A stretch of 64,000 bases of DNA from Collimonas humicola (lineage in GTDB: Bacteria > Pseudomonadota > Gammaproteobacteria > Burkholderiales > Burkholderiaceae_D): the NCBI RefSeq assembly GCF_018304945.1, contig NZ_JAGQEE010000005.1, positions 1 to 64,000 on the forward strand, given 5' to 3'. Both the position numbers and the translations under genes were made by a program. Under the pieces are notes generated by a model. That model made no database searches and was not told where the DNA came from. It worked only from the letters and a program-made list of their open reading frames with translations. Numbering within the stretch: the stretch's first letter is position 1; every line of letters starts with the position of its first letter. Positions 8,497-16,929 of this stretch are shown here, in pieces.

Positions 8497-9849
8497 ATGG
8501 AGATGGTTCAGGGAAATCTGTTGCTGCTCTACGCGGTGATTGCAGTGATCGCACTGGTGGTGCTGATCGCCAAGTTCAAGATGAATCCGTTCATCGTACT
8601 GATCGTGGTATCGGTGATCTTGGGTCTGGTGGTCGGCATGCCGATGGCCAGCATCGTCAAGTCGTATGAAACCGGAGTCGGCGGGGCGCTGGGACACATC
8701 GCGCTGGTGGTCGGCCTGGGCACCATGTTCGGCAAGATGATGGCCGAATCGGGCGGCGCCGAGCGGGTCGCCAATACGCTGATCGGCGTCTTCGGGCCGA
8801 AGAGAGTGCACTGGGCCATGATGGTGGTGGCGCTGATCGTCGGTTTGCCGGTGTTCTTTGAAGTCGGTTTCGTGCTGCTGATCCCGATCGCCTTCAACAT
8901 CGCCAAACGCACCGGGACTTCGATGATCATGGTCGGGATTCCAATGGTTGCCGGCCTGTCCGTGGTGCACGGGCTGATCCCGCCGCATCCGGCCGCGCTG
9001 TTCGCCGTAACCGCCTACAACGCCGATATCGGCCGCACCATCATGTATGCGCTGATCGTCGGCGTCCCTACTGCGATCATTGCCGGTCCGCTGTTTGCCA
9101 AGCTGATCAGCCGCTTCGTCGTGCCCAATCCTGACAATCCTCTGATTGCGCAATTTGTCGAGGAAGACAAAGGCCGTGAATTGCCAGGTTTCGGCATCAC
9201 CATTGCCACCATCCTGTTGCCGGTGGCGCTGATGTTGATCGGCAGCTGGGCCGACTTGTTTTTCACGCCCAAGACTTTCGCCAACGATTTCCTGCGCCTG
9301 ATCGGCAATTCGGTGATCGCACTGTTGATCGCCACGCTGGTGAGTTTTTACACCTTCGGCAAGGCACGCGGCTTTGATCGCGCAGCGATTCTGAAATTCA
9401 CCACGGAGTGTCTGGCGCCTATCGCCGGGATCACGCTGATTGTCGGCGCCGGCGCGGGTTTCGGCCGGATCCTGATCGACGGCGGGGTGTCCAAGGCGAT
9501 TGTCGAACTCGCCAATAATGCCCATTTGTCGCCGTTGCTGCTGGGCTGGTTCGTGGCTGCGCTGATCCGCGTGGCCACCGGTTCGGCCACTGTCGCCATG
9601 ACCACGGCCTGCGGCATCGTCGCGCCTATCGTCACCGCCGGCGGCGTCGCCGTCAGGCCGGAACTGATGGTGCTGGCGACCGGCGCCGGGTCGCTGATCC
9701 TGTCGCACGTGAACGACGGCGGCTTCTGGCTGGTCAAGGAATACTTCAACATGACCGTGACGGAAACCTTCAAGACCTGGACCGTGGCCGAGACTATCAT
9801 TTCGGTGGTGGCCTTGTTGCTGACCTTGGGCCTTGCTACCGTGATCTGA
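8497..9849 (+). CDS. GntP-family permease
   Basis: A 450-residue inner-membrane symporter with about 12-14 hydrophobic segments and the GntP hallmarks GLGTMFGKMMAESGGAERV (in part) and HVNDGGFWLVKEYF. The family imports gluconate and related sugar acids, and includes the D-serine transporter DsdX. Given the deaminase and D-aminoacylase next door, a D-amino acid or its N-acyl derivative is a likely substrate, but gluconate-like acids remain possible because a KDG-kinase-like gene is in the same locus. Start: ATG at 8497, five bases after a perfect AGGAGG (8486-8491); an upstream in-frame TTG is too close to the ribosome site. Confidence 0.9.
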   Translation: MEMVQGNLLLLYAVIAVIALVVLIAKFKMNPFIVLIVVSVILGLVVGMPMASIVKSYETGVGGALGHIALVVGLGTMFGKMMAESGGAERVANTLIGVFGPKRVHWAMMVVALIVGLPVFFEVGFVLLIPIAFNIAKRTGTSMIMVGIPMVAGLSVVHGLIPPHPAALFAVTAYNADIGRTIMYALIVGVPTAIIAGPLFAKLISRFVVPNPDNPLIAQFVEEDKGRELPGFGITIATILLPVALMLIGSWADLFFTPKTFANDFLRLIGNSVIALLIATLVSFYTFGKARGFDRAAILKFTTECLAPIAGITLIVGAGAGFGRILIDGGVSKAIVELANNAHLSPLLLGWFVAALIRVATGSATVAMTTACGIVAPIVTAGGVAVRPELMVLATGAGSLILSHVNDGGFWLVKEYFNMTVTETFKTWTVAETIISVVALLLTLGLATVI

Positions 9850-9877
9850 TCGATCTCAAGCTAACGGCAACACCGTG

Positions 9878-9913
9878 AACAGCCTGCAGGATGTGATCCT
9901 GCAGGCTGTTTTT
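9878..9913 (+). terminator. Strong intrinsic terminator after the permease
   Basis: A perfect 15-bp stem (9878-9892 with 9896-9910), 3-nt loop GTG, followed by TTT continuing the final TT of the stem. It lies 28 nt after the permease stop and closes the rightward operon. Confidence 0.9.
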
Positions 9914-10175
9914 CCATGTGCCGAGAGCGCTAGTCACCGAATCGAAGCAGGTTTGCCGGAGTATTCCGCTGCTGTGCATGAATTGATAAATATAGTGAAT
10001 TCATCCACTATTTAAGATGCGGCACGGCAATATATGTGGATTTTATGGTATTAAGGTAAGCAGCAATTTTGTTGAAAAACCAATGCGCCTGAGCATGCGC
10101 TGTTGCAGGGAGCAACAGTCGACTTTGGCGGCAATCGGCAAAAAAGCCCCCTAAAACCACAATATCGATCCAGCC
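9914..10175. other. Intergenic region upstream of the DUF2167 gene
   Basis: With the terminator before it, this gap exceeds 300 nt. An A+T-rich stretch carries the inverted repeat ATAGTG (9992-9997) / CACTAT (10006-10011), a possible operator for the next gene. No coding signal or RNA gene seen. Confidence 0.5.
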
Positions 10176-11195
10176 ATGAAAATCCTGAGAAAATTTCTGG
10201 TCGCGCTTGCCGCGGCCTTTATCGCGCTCACCTGCGCCGCCCAGACGGCCGAAACCCAGGTTGAAATCAAGGCGGCCGTTGCCGCGGCAAACAAGGCCAT
10301 GGTGGAGGGGCCAAGCAAGATCGAACTGAGCGACCAGGCTACTTTTTCTCTACCCCAAGGTTATGGCTTCATACCGGCTGCCGCCGCGGCGCGCTATCTG
10401 CGCGCTGTCGGCAACGTCATTGATGACAAGTCGCTGACCGGCGTCATCGTCCCCACGACTAAAGGCGGCGACTGGTTTGCTACCGTCGAGTTCAAGAAAG
10501 AGGGCTATGTGCGCGACGACGATGCCCGCGACTGGAAGGCCGACGGCATGCTGAAGAGTTTGCGCGATGGCACAGAACAGTCGAATGCAAGCCGCAAGGA
10601 ACGCGGCATCCCCGAGGTTGAAGTAGGCGGCTGGGCGGAAGCGCCAACCTACGATTCGACAACCCATCGTTTGCTCTGGTCCCTGATCGTGCGCGATAAA
10701 GGCGCCGTGGCCAATGACCCGCAAACCGGCGTGAACTACCGTACCCTGGCGCTTGGCCGCGACGGTTATCTGACCTTGACCATGGTGACCGGCCTGTCGT
10801 CCCTGGCTACGGACAAGCCGATCGCAAACAATCTTCTCGCGGCAATCGACTATCACCAGGGCAAGCGCTACGAAGATTTCTCGGCATCGACCGACCACGT
10901 CGCGGAATATGGCCTGGCGGCCCTGGTGGTCGGCGTCGCTGCCAAGAAAATCGGCCTGATTGCGGTGATTGCCGCGTTCGCCGCGAAATTCTTCAAGATC
11001 GGCTTGCTGGCTGTGCTTGCCTTCGGCGCCGCCATCAAGCGATTCTTCAAGCGGGAACCGAAACCTGCGCCGCCGCCAGTCAATCCGGTGGATGCCGAAG
11101 AGTCGCCGTTTGCGCGACCCCAGTTTCCTCAGGCTGCACCTGACAGCAAGTCTGACCGTCCGGCTGACGCCAGTGATCCGGTCAATCATGCCTGA
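10176..11195 (+). CDS. DUF2167 membrane-anchored protein
   Basis: A 339-residue exported protein: signal peptide about 1-22 (hydrophobic core then TCAAQTAET), a DUF2167-type periplasmic region (about 45-245; LPQGYGFIP near the start, and VEVGGWAEAPTYDSTTHRLLW in part, typical of the family), two hydrophobic stretches (about 248-285), and a basic then proline-rich cytoplasmic tail. DUF2167 has no known function. The next gene, a site-2 protease, starts 11 nt downstream, so the pair is surely co-transcribed. A substrate, regulator or partner of the protease is conceivable but unproven. Confidence 0.82.
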   Translation: MKILRKFLVALAAAFIALTCAAQTAETQVEIKAAVAAANKAMVEGPSKIELSDQATFSLPQGYGFIPAAAAARYLRAVGNVIDDKSLTGVIVPTTKGGDWFATVEFKKEGYVRDDDARDWKADGMLKSLRDGTEQSNASRKERGIPEVEVGGWAEAPTYDSTTHRLLWSLIVRDKGAVANDPQTGVNYRTLALGRDGYLTLTMVTGLSSLATDKPIANNLLAAIDYHQGKRYEDFSASTDHVAEYGLAALVVGVAAKKIGLIAVIAAFAAKFFKIGLLAVLAFGAAIKRFFKREPKPAPPPVNPVDAEESPFARPQFPQAAPDSKSDRPADASDPVNHA

Positions 11196-11206
11196 AGGCG
11201 CAGGCC

Positions 11207-11929
11207 ATGACTAAACTGCTATTCCTGCTGCTGGGAGGCCTGAAGCTCGGCAAGGTCCTGACCACCTCCGGCACCATGTTGTTATCAATCGCGGTCTATG
11301 CGATGTTCTACGGCTGGCGTTACGCAGCGGGCTTCGTGCTGTTGCTGTTCGTGCATGAAGCCGGCCACTATCTGGCGGCGCAGCGGCGCGGCCTGGCAGT
11401 GGGCGCGCCGACCTTCATCCCATTTGTCGGCGCCTGGATCCAGATGAAAGACATGCCGCACGATGCCGAAACAGAAGCCTATGTCGGCCTTGCCGGGCCC
11501 CTGGTCGGCACGGCGGGAGCGCTGGTTTGCTATTTTGCCGGACGCCAGTATGACAGCAACCTGCTGCTGGCCTTGTCGTATGCGGGTTTTTTCCTGAACC
11601 TGTTCAACATGATCCCGCTGTCGCCGTTTGACGGCGGCCGCATCACTGCCGTGCTGTCGCCGCGCATATGGTTTGCCGGCGTTCCTGTGCTGGTTGCCCT
11701 ATTCGTCTACCGTCCGACGCCTCTGCTGATCGTGGTGGCGCTTCTCGCCTTGCCGCAACTGAAGCGCGCCTGGAACTATGACGCCAGCAGTCCGGAAAAC
11801 CAGCAGTACTACGGCATAGAACCCTCAGTGAAGGCAACTTATGCGTTTTACTACCTGGCTTTGCTGACATTCCTGGTGCTGATGACGCATGGCGTGCACG
11901 ATATGCTGGCGCCGGTTCACAGCAGCTGA
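11207..11929 (+). CDS. M50 site-2-type membrane metalloprotease
   Basis: A 240-residue polytopic protein with the zinc site HEAGH (50-54) in one membrane segment and NLFNMIPLSPFDGGR (131-145, aspartate D142 as third ligand) in another. These are the two signatures of M50 intramembrane proteases. No PDZ domain, so it belongs to the minimal group and not to the RseP type. Paired with the DUF2167 gene upstream. The catalytic residues appear complete; the substrate is unknown. Several further hydrophobic segments follow the second motif. Confidence 0.87.
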   Translation: MTKLLFLLLGGLKLGKVLTTSGTMLLSIAVYAMFYGWRYAAGFVLLLFVHEAGHYLAAQRRGLAVGAPTFIPFVGAWIQMKDMPHDAETEAYVGLAGPLVGTAGALVCYFAGRQYDSNLLLALSYAGFFLNLFNMIPLSPFDGGRITAVLSPRIWFAGVPVLVALFVYRPTPLLIVVALLALPQLKRAWNYDASSPENQQYYGIEPSVKATYAFYYLALLTFLVLMTHGVHDMLAPVHSS

Positions 11930-12114
11930 CTGTAGCCGTTTATTCCCACTTGGGCGGCCTGCCGGCCACGACTGCGCCGCCATCCGGCCACTACGGTGTT
12001 GCCTTGCCGATGGTTTGTCATTCTTGCGTCACATTGCGTCCTTACAATCAATAATGTCATATTGGAATCACCGACATTTTTTATTGCAACCTCGCTCACT
12101 CTTCCCACCGGACC

Positions 12115-14169
12115 ATGACTTTCCCACTGCTCAACCGCGAACTCGGCGTCCTCGCCTTCAATGAACGCGTCCTGGCGCAAGCCGAGGACCCTGCGGTGCC
12201 GCTGCTGGAACGGCTGCGTTTTGTCTGCATCACCAGCAGCAACCTGGATGAATTTTCAGAAATCCGCATGTCCGGCTTGCAGGAGCAGATCCGGGTAGCG
12301 GTCGATGGCGTGACGCCGGATGGCATGTCGCTGCAGCACGCCTACAGCACCATCAGCGAGCGTGCGCAGAAGCTGGTGGCACGCCAGTACGCCTTGTTCA
12401 ATGAGGTCTTGCTGCCGGCGCTGAATGCCGAGGGCATCGCGTTTTACCAGGAATCCGAATGGACCGATGAGCAGACCGCCTGGGCCCACGAATTTTTCAA
12501 GACCGAGCTTTTGCCGGTGTTGACGCCGATCGGCCTCGATCCTGCCCATCCCTTTCCGCGGGTGTTGAACAAGAGTTTGAATTTCGCCGTCAAGATGAGC
12601 GGCAAAGATGCCTTCGGGCGCGAGACCGAACTGGCCATCGTCCAGGCGCCGCGGGTCTTGCCGCGCCTGGTGCGGATGCCGGAACATCTGTCGCACCATG
12701 CCTATGGCTTCGTGCTGCTGAGCAGCTTCATGCAGCGCTTTGTCGGCGAACTGTTTCCGGGCTTGTCGATCGGCGGCTGTTATCAGTTCCGGGTGACCCG
12801 CAACAGCGACCTGTTTGTCGATGAGGATGAAGTGACCGATCTGCGCCTGGCGCTGCAGGGCGAACTGCCGACCCGCCAGCTCGGCAATGCGGTGCGCCTG
12901 GAAGTGGCCGACGGCACGCCGGCGTCGCTGGTGCAGCGCCTGCTGAACCAGAACGGCCTGGCGCCGGCCGACTGCTACCGGGTCAACGGCGCCGTCAACC
13001 TGGTGCGGCTGATGCCGTTGCCCGATCTGGTCGATCGCCCGGACCTGAAATTTGCGCCGCATTCGCCGGTGCTGCCGAAAGCCTTCGTCACCGGCGCTTC
13101 GGTGTTCGACATCATCGACCAGAACGATGTCTTGCTGCACCATCCCTATGAAAGCTTCCAGCCGGTGCTGGAGCTGCTGCAGCAGGCGGCGATCGATCCC
13201 GATGTGCTGGCCATCAAGCAGACCATTTACCGCACCGGCAACGACTCGCCGCTGATGGGCACGCTGATGCAGGCGGCCAAGAACGGCAAGGAAGTCACGG
13301 TGGTGCTGGAACTGATGGCGCGCTTCGACGAAGAAACCAATATCGGCTGGGCCGCCAAGCTGGAGGCAGTCGGCGCCCATGTGGTGTATGGCGTGTTCGG
13401 CTACAAGACGCATGCCAAGATGCTGTTGATCGTGCGCCGCAAGCGGCACGCCAAGCACACCAAGCTGAAGCGCTATGTGCATCTCGGCACCGGCAACTAT
13501 CATCCGAAAACCGCTCGGCTGTACACCGATTTCGGCCTGATGACCAATGACGACAAGATCTGCGAAGACGTGCACAACGTGTTCCAGCAGTTGACCGGTT
13601 TCGGCAAGCAGGTGCCGCTCAAGCGCCTGTGGCAGTCGCCGTTCACCTTGCACGCCAATGTGCTGCATGCGATCCAGAAAGAAGTGGATGCGGCCAAGGC
13701 TGGCAAGCAGGGTTATATCATCGCCAAGATGAACGCCTTGCTGGAACCGACTGTGATTGAGGCCCTGTACCTGGCTTCCCAGGCCGGGGTCAAGATCCAG
13801 CTGTTGATTCGCGGCGTCTGCGCCTTGCAGCCGGGCGTGCCGGGATTATCGGAAAACATCAAGGTGCGTTCGGTCATCGGCCGTTTCCTGGAACATCACC
13901 GGGTGTTTTATTTCTACGCCGACGGCGAGGAGCACGTGATGCTGTCAAGCGCCGACTGGATGGACCGGAATCTGTTCCGCCGCATCGAAACCGCGTTCCC
14001 GATCCAGGACAGCAAGCTCAAGCGGCGCGTCATCGAAGAGAGCTTGCTGGTGCATCTGCAAGACAATGCCTCGGCCTGGGACATGGATAGCGAAGGCAGC
14101 TACCAGCGCGCCAGTCCGGGCGAAGACGCGCCGCTGGTCAGCCAGACCGACCTGCTGTCGCGTTTCTGA
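12115..14169 (+). CDS. ppk1: Polyphosphate kinase 1
   Basis: A 684-residue PPK1, normal length, which reversibly makes polyphosphate from ATP. Head domains at the N-terminus (LNRELGVLAFNERVL; SSNLDEFSEIRM) are followed by two phospholipase D-like catalytic lobes. GYKTHAKMLL contains the first lobe histidine expected to be phosphorylated, HLGTGNYHPKTARLYTDFG follows it, and LEHHRVFYF lies in the second lobe. The usual partner ppx is not adjacent. The 185 nt between it and the protease gene include no obvious terminator, but an A+T-rich stretch before the ATG could hold its promoter. Confidence 0.96.
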   Translation: MTFPLLNRELGVLAFNERVLAQAEDPAVPLLERLRFVCITSSNLDEFSEIRMSGLQEQIRVAVDGVTPDGMSLQHAYSTISERAQKLVARQYALFNEVLLPALNAEGIAFYQESEWTDEQTAWAHEFFKTELLPVLTPIGLDPAHPFPRVLNKSLNFAVKMSGKDAFGRETELAIVQAPRVLPRLVRMPEHLSHHAYGFVLLSSFMQRFVGELFPGLSIGGCYQFRVTRNSDLFVDEDEVTDLRLALQGELPTRQLGNAVRLEVADGTPASLVQRLLNQNGLAPADCYRVNGAVNLVRLMPLPDLVDRPDLKFAPHSPVLPKAFVTGASVFDIIDQNDVLLHHPYESFQPVLELLQQAAIDPDVLAIKQTIYRTGNDSPLMGTLMQAAKNGKEVTVVLELMARFDEETNIGWAAKLEAVGAHVVYGVFGYKTHAKMLLIVRRKRHAKHTKLKRYVHLGTGNYHPKTARLYTDFGLMTNDDKICEDVHNVFQQLTGFGKQVPLKRLWQSPFTLHANVLHAIQKEVDAAKAGKQGYIIAKMNALLEPTVIEALYLASQAGVKIQLLIRGVCALQPGVPGLSENIKVRSVIGRFLEHHRVFYFYADGEEHVMLSSADWMDRNLFRRIETAFPIQDSKLKRRVIEESLLVHLQDNASAWDMDSEGSYQRASPGEDAPLVSQTDLLSRF

Positions 14170-14180
14170 TTCACGCTTCT

Positions 14181-14232
14181 CGCTTCTGTGTTCCGCTTCT
14201 GTGTTCCGCTTCTGAGTCCTGCTTCTGAGCCC
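14181..14232. repeat. 13-bp tandem repeat, four units
   Basis: CGCTTCTGTGTTC is present twice exactly (14181-14193, 14194-14206) and twice diverged (14207-14219, 14220-14232), after a partial unit at 14174-14180. It fills almost the whole gap between the convergent ppk1 and ABC permease genes, ending six bases from the permease stop. Confidence 0.85.
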
Positions 14233-14237
14233 AGATA

Positions 14238-14900
14238 TCAGTTGGATTTGTGCGCCTGCCCGAGCTTGCGCTCAAGCCGGCTCTGCAGGCGTTCAAAGCA
14301 GATGCTCAGGCACCAGTAGATTGCGGCGGCTGCCAGGTACAGCGGCAGCGGCCGGAAGGTCACGGCAATCACTTCCTTGGTGGCCAGCATCAGTTCGGTC
14401 ACGGTGATGACCGAGACCAGCGAAGTATCCTTGATCAGGCTGATCAGGGTATTGCTCATGGATGGCACCGCGATCCTGATCGCTTGCGGAATGATGATAT
14501 GGCGCAGGGTTTGCCCGTAGTTCAGGCCGAGGCTGTAGCTGGCCGACCACTGGCCGCCGTGCACGCCAAGGATCGCGCCGCGCAAGCTTTCCGAGAGATA
14601 GGCGCCGGCGTTCAGGCTGAGCGCCAGGATGCCGGCCGTCAATGGCGAGAAGCTGATGCCTATGCTCGGCAGGCCGTAATAGATCACAAAGATTTGCACC
14701 AGCAGCGGCGTGCCGCGCATCAGGCTGACATACACGGTGGCTGGCCATTGCGCCCAGCGCGAGGGCAGGATGCGGGCAATCGCCAGCGGGAAGCCGAGCA
14801 GCAGGCCGCCCAGCATCGACGCAACTGCAAATATCAGGGTGTAGCCGACGCCGCGGAACAAAGTGGGCGCTGCCTGCTGCAGCAAATCTAGTAATTCCAT
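14238..14900 (-). CDS. Polar amino-acid ABC transporter permease
   Basis: A 220-residue HisM/GlnP-type permease with about five membrane segments and the EAA-loop region around SESLRGAILGVHGGQWSA. It follows the receptor gene on the minus strand, with a terminator hairpin between them. No ABC ATPase gene is adjacent: the other side is ppk1. The importer must borrow an ATPase encoded elsewhere. Substrate class (cystine, glutamine, arginine and similar) is inferred from family. Confidence 0.9.
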   Translation of the reverse strand: MELLDLLQQAAPTLFRGVGYTLIFAVASMLGGLLLGFPLAIARILPSRWAQWPATVYVSLMRGTPLLVQIFVIYYGLPSIGISFSPLTAGILALSLNAGAYLSESLRGAILGVHGGQWSASYSLGLNYGQTLRHIIIPQAIRIAVPSMSNTLISLIKDTSLVSVITVTELMLATKEVIAVTFRPLPLYLAAAAIYWCLSICFERLQSRLERKLGQAHKSN

Positions 14901-14928
14901 AGGCTCTTTGTTCTAGATTTTCTTGCTT

Positions 14929-14959
14929 AAAAAAACATCCCCGCGGTGGGCGGGGATGT
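14929..14959 (-). terminator. Intrinsic terminator between receptor and permease
   Basis: On the minus strand a perfect 10-bp stem (ACATCCCCGC paired with its complement, loop CCACC) is followed by six Ts. It lies 32 nt after the receptor stop and upstream of the permease, so it should reduce read-through and keep receptor output above permease output. Confidence 0.85.
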
Positions 14960-14990
14960 CTGGTTTGAGACAAGTGTAGCGCGAATCGGC

Positions 14991-15794
14991 TTATTGCGCA
15001 GATGGCGCTTTGCTAACATCGAAGCCGAACCATTTGAACGAGACTTGCTTGAAGCTGCCGTCTTTCAGGATCTCGTCGAGCGCCTTGTTCAAAGCCGCTT
15101 CAAATTTCGGATTGCCTTTTTGGAAAGGAATGCCGATCTTGTCGATGTCGCCGAAAGTGGCGCCAGCCTTCAAGGGCAGGTTCGAGCTTTTCAGCAGGTA
15201 GCCAACCAGCAGGCGGTCGTTCAAGGCGGCGTCGATGCGGCCGCTGGCCAGGTCGGCCAGGTATTCAGGCGAGCCGGGATAGGTTTTGACATCGATGCCC
15301 GGCACGGCCTTGGCTTTTTGCTCGAAATTGGTGCCCTGGCCGAGGCCGAGCTTGTAGCCCTTCAGCGATTCCAGGGTCGGGAAACTGCGCTTCTCGTCTT
15401 TGCGGACAATCAGCTGGGCGCTGGAAAGGGTGTAGGGCTGCGAAAAGTCGAAGGTTTTCTGGCGCGCTTCGGTAATGCCGACCTGGTTCAGGATGACATC
15501 GTATTTGCCGGCGCCCAGGCCTGCCAGGATGCCGCTCCATTCCGTTGTCGTGAATTCCGGCTTGACGCCCAGCTTGGCCGCCAGCAATTTGGCGACGTCG
15601 ACTTCAAAGCCGCTCAGCTCGCCGCTCTTCTGATCCTTGAAATTGAAGGGCGGGTAGTTGCCTTCCATTGCGACCCTCAAGGTGCCGCGGGATTTGACGG
15701 TATCGAGCAGATCTGCTGCGAAGGCGTTCAGCGTGACGCCGGTGATCAGGATTGCCGCTGCAATCTTGCTGAGTCGGGACAGTGTTGTGGCCAT
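14991..15794 (-). CDS. Amino-acid ABC transporter substrate-binding protein
   Basis: A 267-residue family 3 periplasmic solute-binding protein. Signal peptide ends near AFAADLL (about residue 27). The opening LRVAMEGNYPPFNF and the GFEVDVAKLLAAKLG and GKYDVILNQVGITEAR motifs are classic for polar amino-acid receptors. Start: ATG at 15794 with AAGGAT well spaced. It pairs with the permease downstream. The ligand cannot be assigned; cystine- or glutamine-type receptors are the closest in appearance. Confidence 0.9.
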   Translation of the reverse strand: MATTLSRLSKIAAAILITGVTLNAFAADLLDTVKSRGTLRVAMEGNYPPFNFKDQKSGELSGFEVDVAKLLAAKLGVKPEFTTTEWSGILAGLGAGKYDVILNQVGITEARQKTFDFSQPYTLSSAQLIVRKDEKRSFPTLESLKGYKLGLGQGTNFEQKAKAVPGIDVKTYPGSPEYLADLASGRIDAALNDRLLVGYLLKSSNLPLKAGATFGDIDKIGIPFQKGNPKFEAALNKALDEILKDGSFKQVSFKWFGFDVSKAPSAQ

Positions 15795-16020
15795 TTTTTA
15801 TCCTTAGGTTGAGGGCACAGACAAGCACAAGGAGGTGTTGCTGGTGACGACTATGTTAAGGGCTTTCCAGGTCAAACGTAAAATGAAGCTTTCTCCATTC
15901 TATATGCACTTATTGTCTTTGCATTTTAGATTTTTTTCCGAATTTTTTCAGATGGCAGAAAATCTACTTTCTTAGGGCTTGCCGCTGTTCTTGCGTGCGT
16001 TAAGCGCGACAAAAACCAGG

Positions 16021-16929
16021 TCAGGGCTCTCTGCGCGAGGCCAGTTCGCTGGTCACTGCCGCGAATTGCTCATACAGGCCGGCAAGCTGCGGCTTGCGCT
16101 GCTGCAAGGCTTGCAATTGCCGCGCCACGGTCGCCAGGTCGCCGCGCGCAATGGGGCCGGTGAGTGCGGCGGCCGGGCCGAGCCGGAAGGCGTTGGCGGC
16201 GCTTTCCGACAAGAGCGGTTCAATCAGCTTGAGCGCCAGTTCCGGCGCGATGCCGGCAGCGGCATACGCTTGCTGGGCGACATCGATCAGGGTCACCAGA
16301 TAGTTGGACGCAAATACGGCTGCCGCATGGTAAAGGGTTTTTTGTTCGCGCTCGATGGCGACCAGCTGCGCACCGATGGCTTCGAAGGCCGGGCCGAGAA
16401 TTGCCAGCGCTGCGCTATCGCCTTCGCTGCCGCACCAGGTGCCGGCAAAGCTGTCGGCCACTTGCTGCGGCGAGGCGAAACTGCGGATTGGGTGGATGCT
16501 GGCCACTGCTGCGCCAAGCGCGCTGGCGGAGGCAAGTTCGAGCGACGACAGGGCGCCGCTGCAATGAAACACGATGCTGCCAGGCAGCAGCTTGCCGGCG
16601 GCTGCAAGAGCGTTGCAGCAGGCGGCGATCTGGTCGTCGCCGGCGGCAATCAGGCAGGCGTCCGCGGGACGCAGATCGTCAAAGGACGAGGCCACCCTGC
16701 CTGCGCCGATAAAAGCGCTGGCCTGTTGTGCGCTGGCGGGAGAGCGGTTCAATATGTCGAGCAGGGTAAAAGCCCGCAGATCGCCGCTGCGACGCTGCCA
16801 CAGCAAACCGAGGCTGCGCCCGAGCTTGCCGCAGCCAATGATGTTCAGCGTTCTGGGGCGTTGCGCAGCGCCGTCCTGGCCGGCGCCTAGTTGCCCAGTT
16901 GCTCCAGCGCTTCCTGCTGTTCCAGCCAT
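16021..16929 (-). CDS. Rossmann-like/DUF2520 oxidoreductase
   Basis: A 302-residue protein with an N-terminal Rossmann dinucleotide fold (LNIIGCGKLGRSLGLLW, about residues 28-44) and a C-terminal helical DUF2520 domain (about 175-290), a layout related to ketopantoate and 6-phosphogluconate dehydrogenases. Bacterial members have no established reaction. The ATG at 16929 lies 43 bp inside the 3' end of the ABC-F gene, so translation is probably coupled. The first 27 residues are low-complexity and may not be conserved; a later non-ATG start is possible. Confidence 0.78.
   Translation of the reverse strand: MAGTAGSAGATGQLGAGQDGAAQRPRTLNIIGCGKLGRSLGLLWQRRSGDLRAFTLLDILNRSPASAQQASAFIGAGRVASSFDDLRPADACLIAAGDDQIAACCNALAAAGKLLPGSIVFHCSGALSSLELASASALGAAVASIHPIRSFASPQQVADSFAGTWCGSEGDSAALAILGPAFEAIGAQLVAIEREQKTLYHAAAVFASNYLVTLIDVAQQAYAAAGIAPELALKLIEPLLSESAANAFRLGPAAALTGPIARGDLATVARQLQALQQRKPQLAGLYEQFAAVTSELASRREP

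Noticed and set aside
8431-9708. 425-codon frame antisense to the GntP permease
   Set aside because: His/Asp/Gln-rich shadow of membrane-protein codons, no ribosome site, and no recognisable domain.
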